A stretch of DNA of 64,000 nucleotides from Psychrobacter sp. MF31 (GTDB lineage: Bacteria > Pseudomonadota > Gammaproteobacteria > Pseudomonadales > Moraxellaceae). Below are positions 63,644 through 64,000 of the stretch, piece after piece (within the stretch, counting starts at the first letter, position 1; each line of letters begins with the position of its first letter). The translations under genes were made by a program, and so were the position numbers. The stretch covers positions 124,001 to 188,000 of the forward strand of contig NZ_JABBDX010000001.1 in NCBI RefSeq assembly GCF_012847335.1. Direction: 5' to 3'. A model generated the notes under the pieces. The model was given only the letters and a program-made list of their open reading frames with translations. It did no database searches and was not told where the DNA came from.

Positions 63644-64000
63644 ATGAATAACATCAATAACCCCAATCGAGTGGTCATCAATTTAGATGGCAGCCTTGAT
63701 GATATCGATGACGATGATATTACCTTACCAAGCTTGCCTGTGCAATCGGTGACGATTGTTGATGATCTATCAGAAACAGCTCAAAAAAATGACGACGATA
63801 TCGATGAGCCCATTGCGCTTGGCGCGCCTATCGTTTCTGCCCAAACGGTCGTCGAAGAAGCAAAAGCTGAGCCGACAACGGTGGTTAAATCAGCATCCGT
63901 TATTCCAAAAATGCCGCTGCAAGCTCAGCTTGGCGATGCCCAAGCGCCTTTGCAAGCAAAATCCGCTCAAGAAAAATCTACGCAAGATCAGCCAACCCAA
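63644..64000 (+). CDS. Unknown acidic protein (partial, C-terminus outside window)
   Basis: The frame is open from the ATG at 63644 to the window edge, 119 codons. It starts MNNINNPNRVVINLDGSLDD and is rich in Asp/Glu for the first 60 residues, then Ala/Gln/Pro/Lys-rich, with no signal peptide or membrane segment so far. This looks like a disordered N-terminal region before a domain that lies outside the window. AGGG stands before the ATG. Not identifiable. Confidence 0.7.
   Translation, partial: MNNINNPNRVVINLDGSLDDIDDDDITLPSLPVQSVTIVDDLSETAQKNDDDIDEPIALGAPIVSAQTVVEEAKAEPTTVVKSASVIPKMPLQAQLGDAQAPLQAKSAQEKSTQDQPTQ

Noticed and set aside
1-64000. Mobile element, prophage or defence island
   Set aside because: No transposase, integrase, phage structural, restriction or toxin-antitoxin gene and no long terminal repeats were seen; gene content is mostly core.

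Overview
The window looks like a chromosomal segment of a gammaproteobacterium of the family Moraxellaceae, most likely Psychrobacter or a close relative. The indications are a moderate G+C content, an Hfq with a long glycine-rich tail, a CarO/Omp25-type outer-membrane barrel, carboxynorspermidine-type polyamine genes, and the kdsD-kdsC-lptC-lptA-lptB cluster. The genus is inferred from protein character, not from an rRNA gene. I see no rRNA, tRNA, CRISPR array, insertion sequence, prophage or integron. This is mostly a housekeeping region with a few accessory clusters.

Layout. 1-8.4 kb: the end of a glycerophosphodiester phosphodiesterase gene, a Ser/Pro-rich lipoprotein, a PduO-type cobalamin adenosyltransferase, cysS, guaB, glmM and pdxH. 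8.4-17.2 kb: an emrAB drug efflux pair, then a reactive-electrophile cluster (DJ-1/PfpI protein, NADP-dependent oxidoreductase, YqhD-like dehydrogenase, NemR-like TetR regulator, divergent aldehyde dehydrogenase). A TetR-type operator lies over the dehydrogenase promoter. 17.3-19.4 kb: a nitric-oxide response unit, nnrS-nsrR, with a near-consensus NsrR box on its promoter. 19.5-26.6 kb: an ankyrin lipoprotein, a metallo-beta-lactamase-like protein, an MFS transporter, acyl-CoA ligase, an enoyl-CoA hydratase/hydrolase family enzyme and an IclR regulator.

26.6-41 kb: a long AT-rich leader and a CarO-like barrel, a phosphopantetheinyl transferase, pal, pepN, DAHP synthase, lpxB-rnhB, an M1-family lipoprotein coupled to a DUF924 gene, and the two carboxy(nor)spermidine genes. 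41-50.6 kb: an unknown protein, a BetT-type transporter, two half-size DMT proteins, a PhzF-like protein, YnfA, a QueD-like enzyme, tsaE, a C-terminally short mutL and a miaA with an insertion. 50.9-57.5 kb: hfq, kdsD, kdsC, lptC, lptA, lptB, radA and rlpA. 57.5-64 kb: a 0.9-kb gap, an M15-like peptidase, a small lipoprotein, a pair of M16 peptidases, a 45-residue lipoprotein and the start of an acidic protein.

How the genes work together. kdsD/kdsC make Kdo, and lptC/A/B move lipopolysaccharide to the outer membrane. lpxB and glmM feed lipid A and peptidoglycan precursors. nnrS-nsrR should form a self-regulated NO defence operon. The TetR-controlled genes probably reduce or rearrange toxic aldehydes. 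I found no clearly new multi-gene system. The most interesting signals are small: a promoter that runs straight into a terminator between guaB and glmM, a leader peptide candidate and TTG start in the polyamine operon, the NsrR and NemR-like operators, a shortened MutL, an insertion in MiaA, and a 16-bp tandem duplication that supplies the stop codons of two convergent genes.
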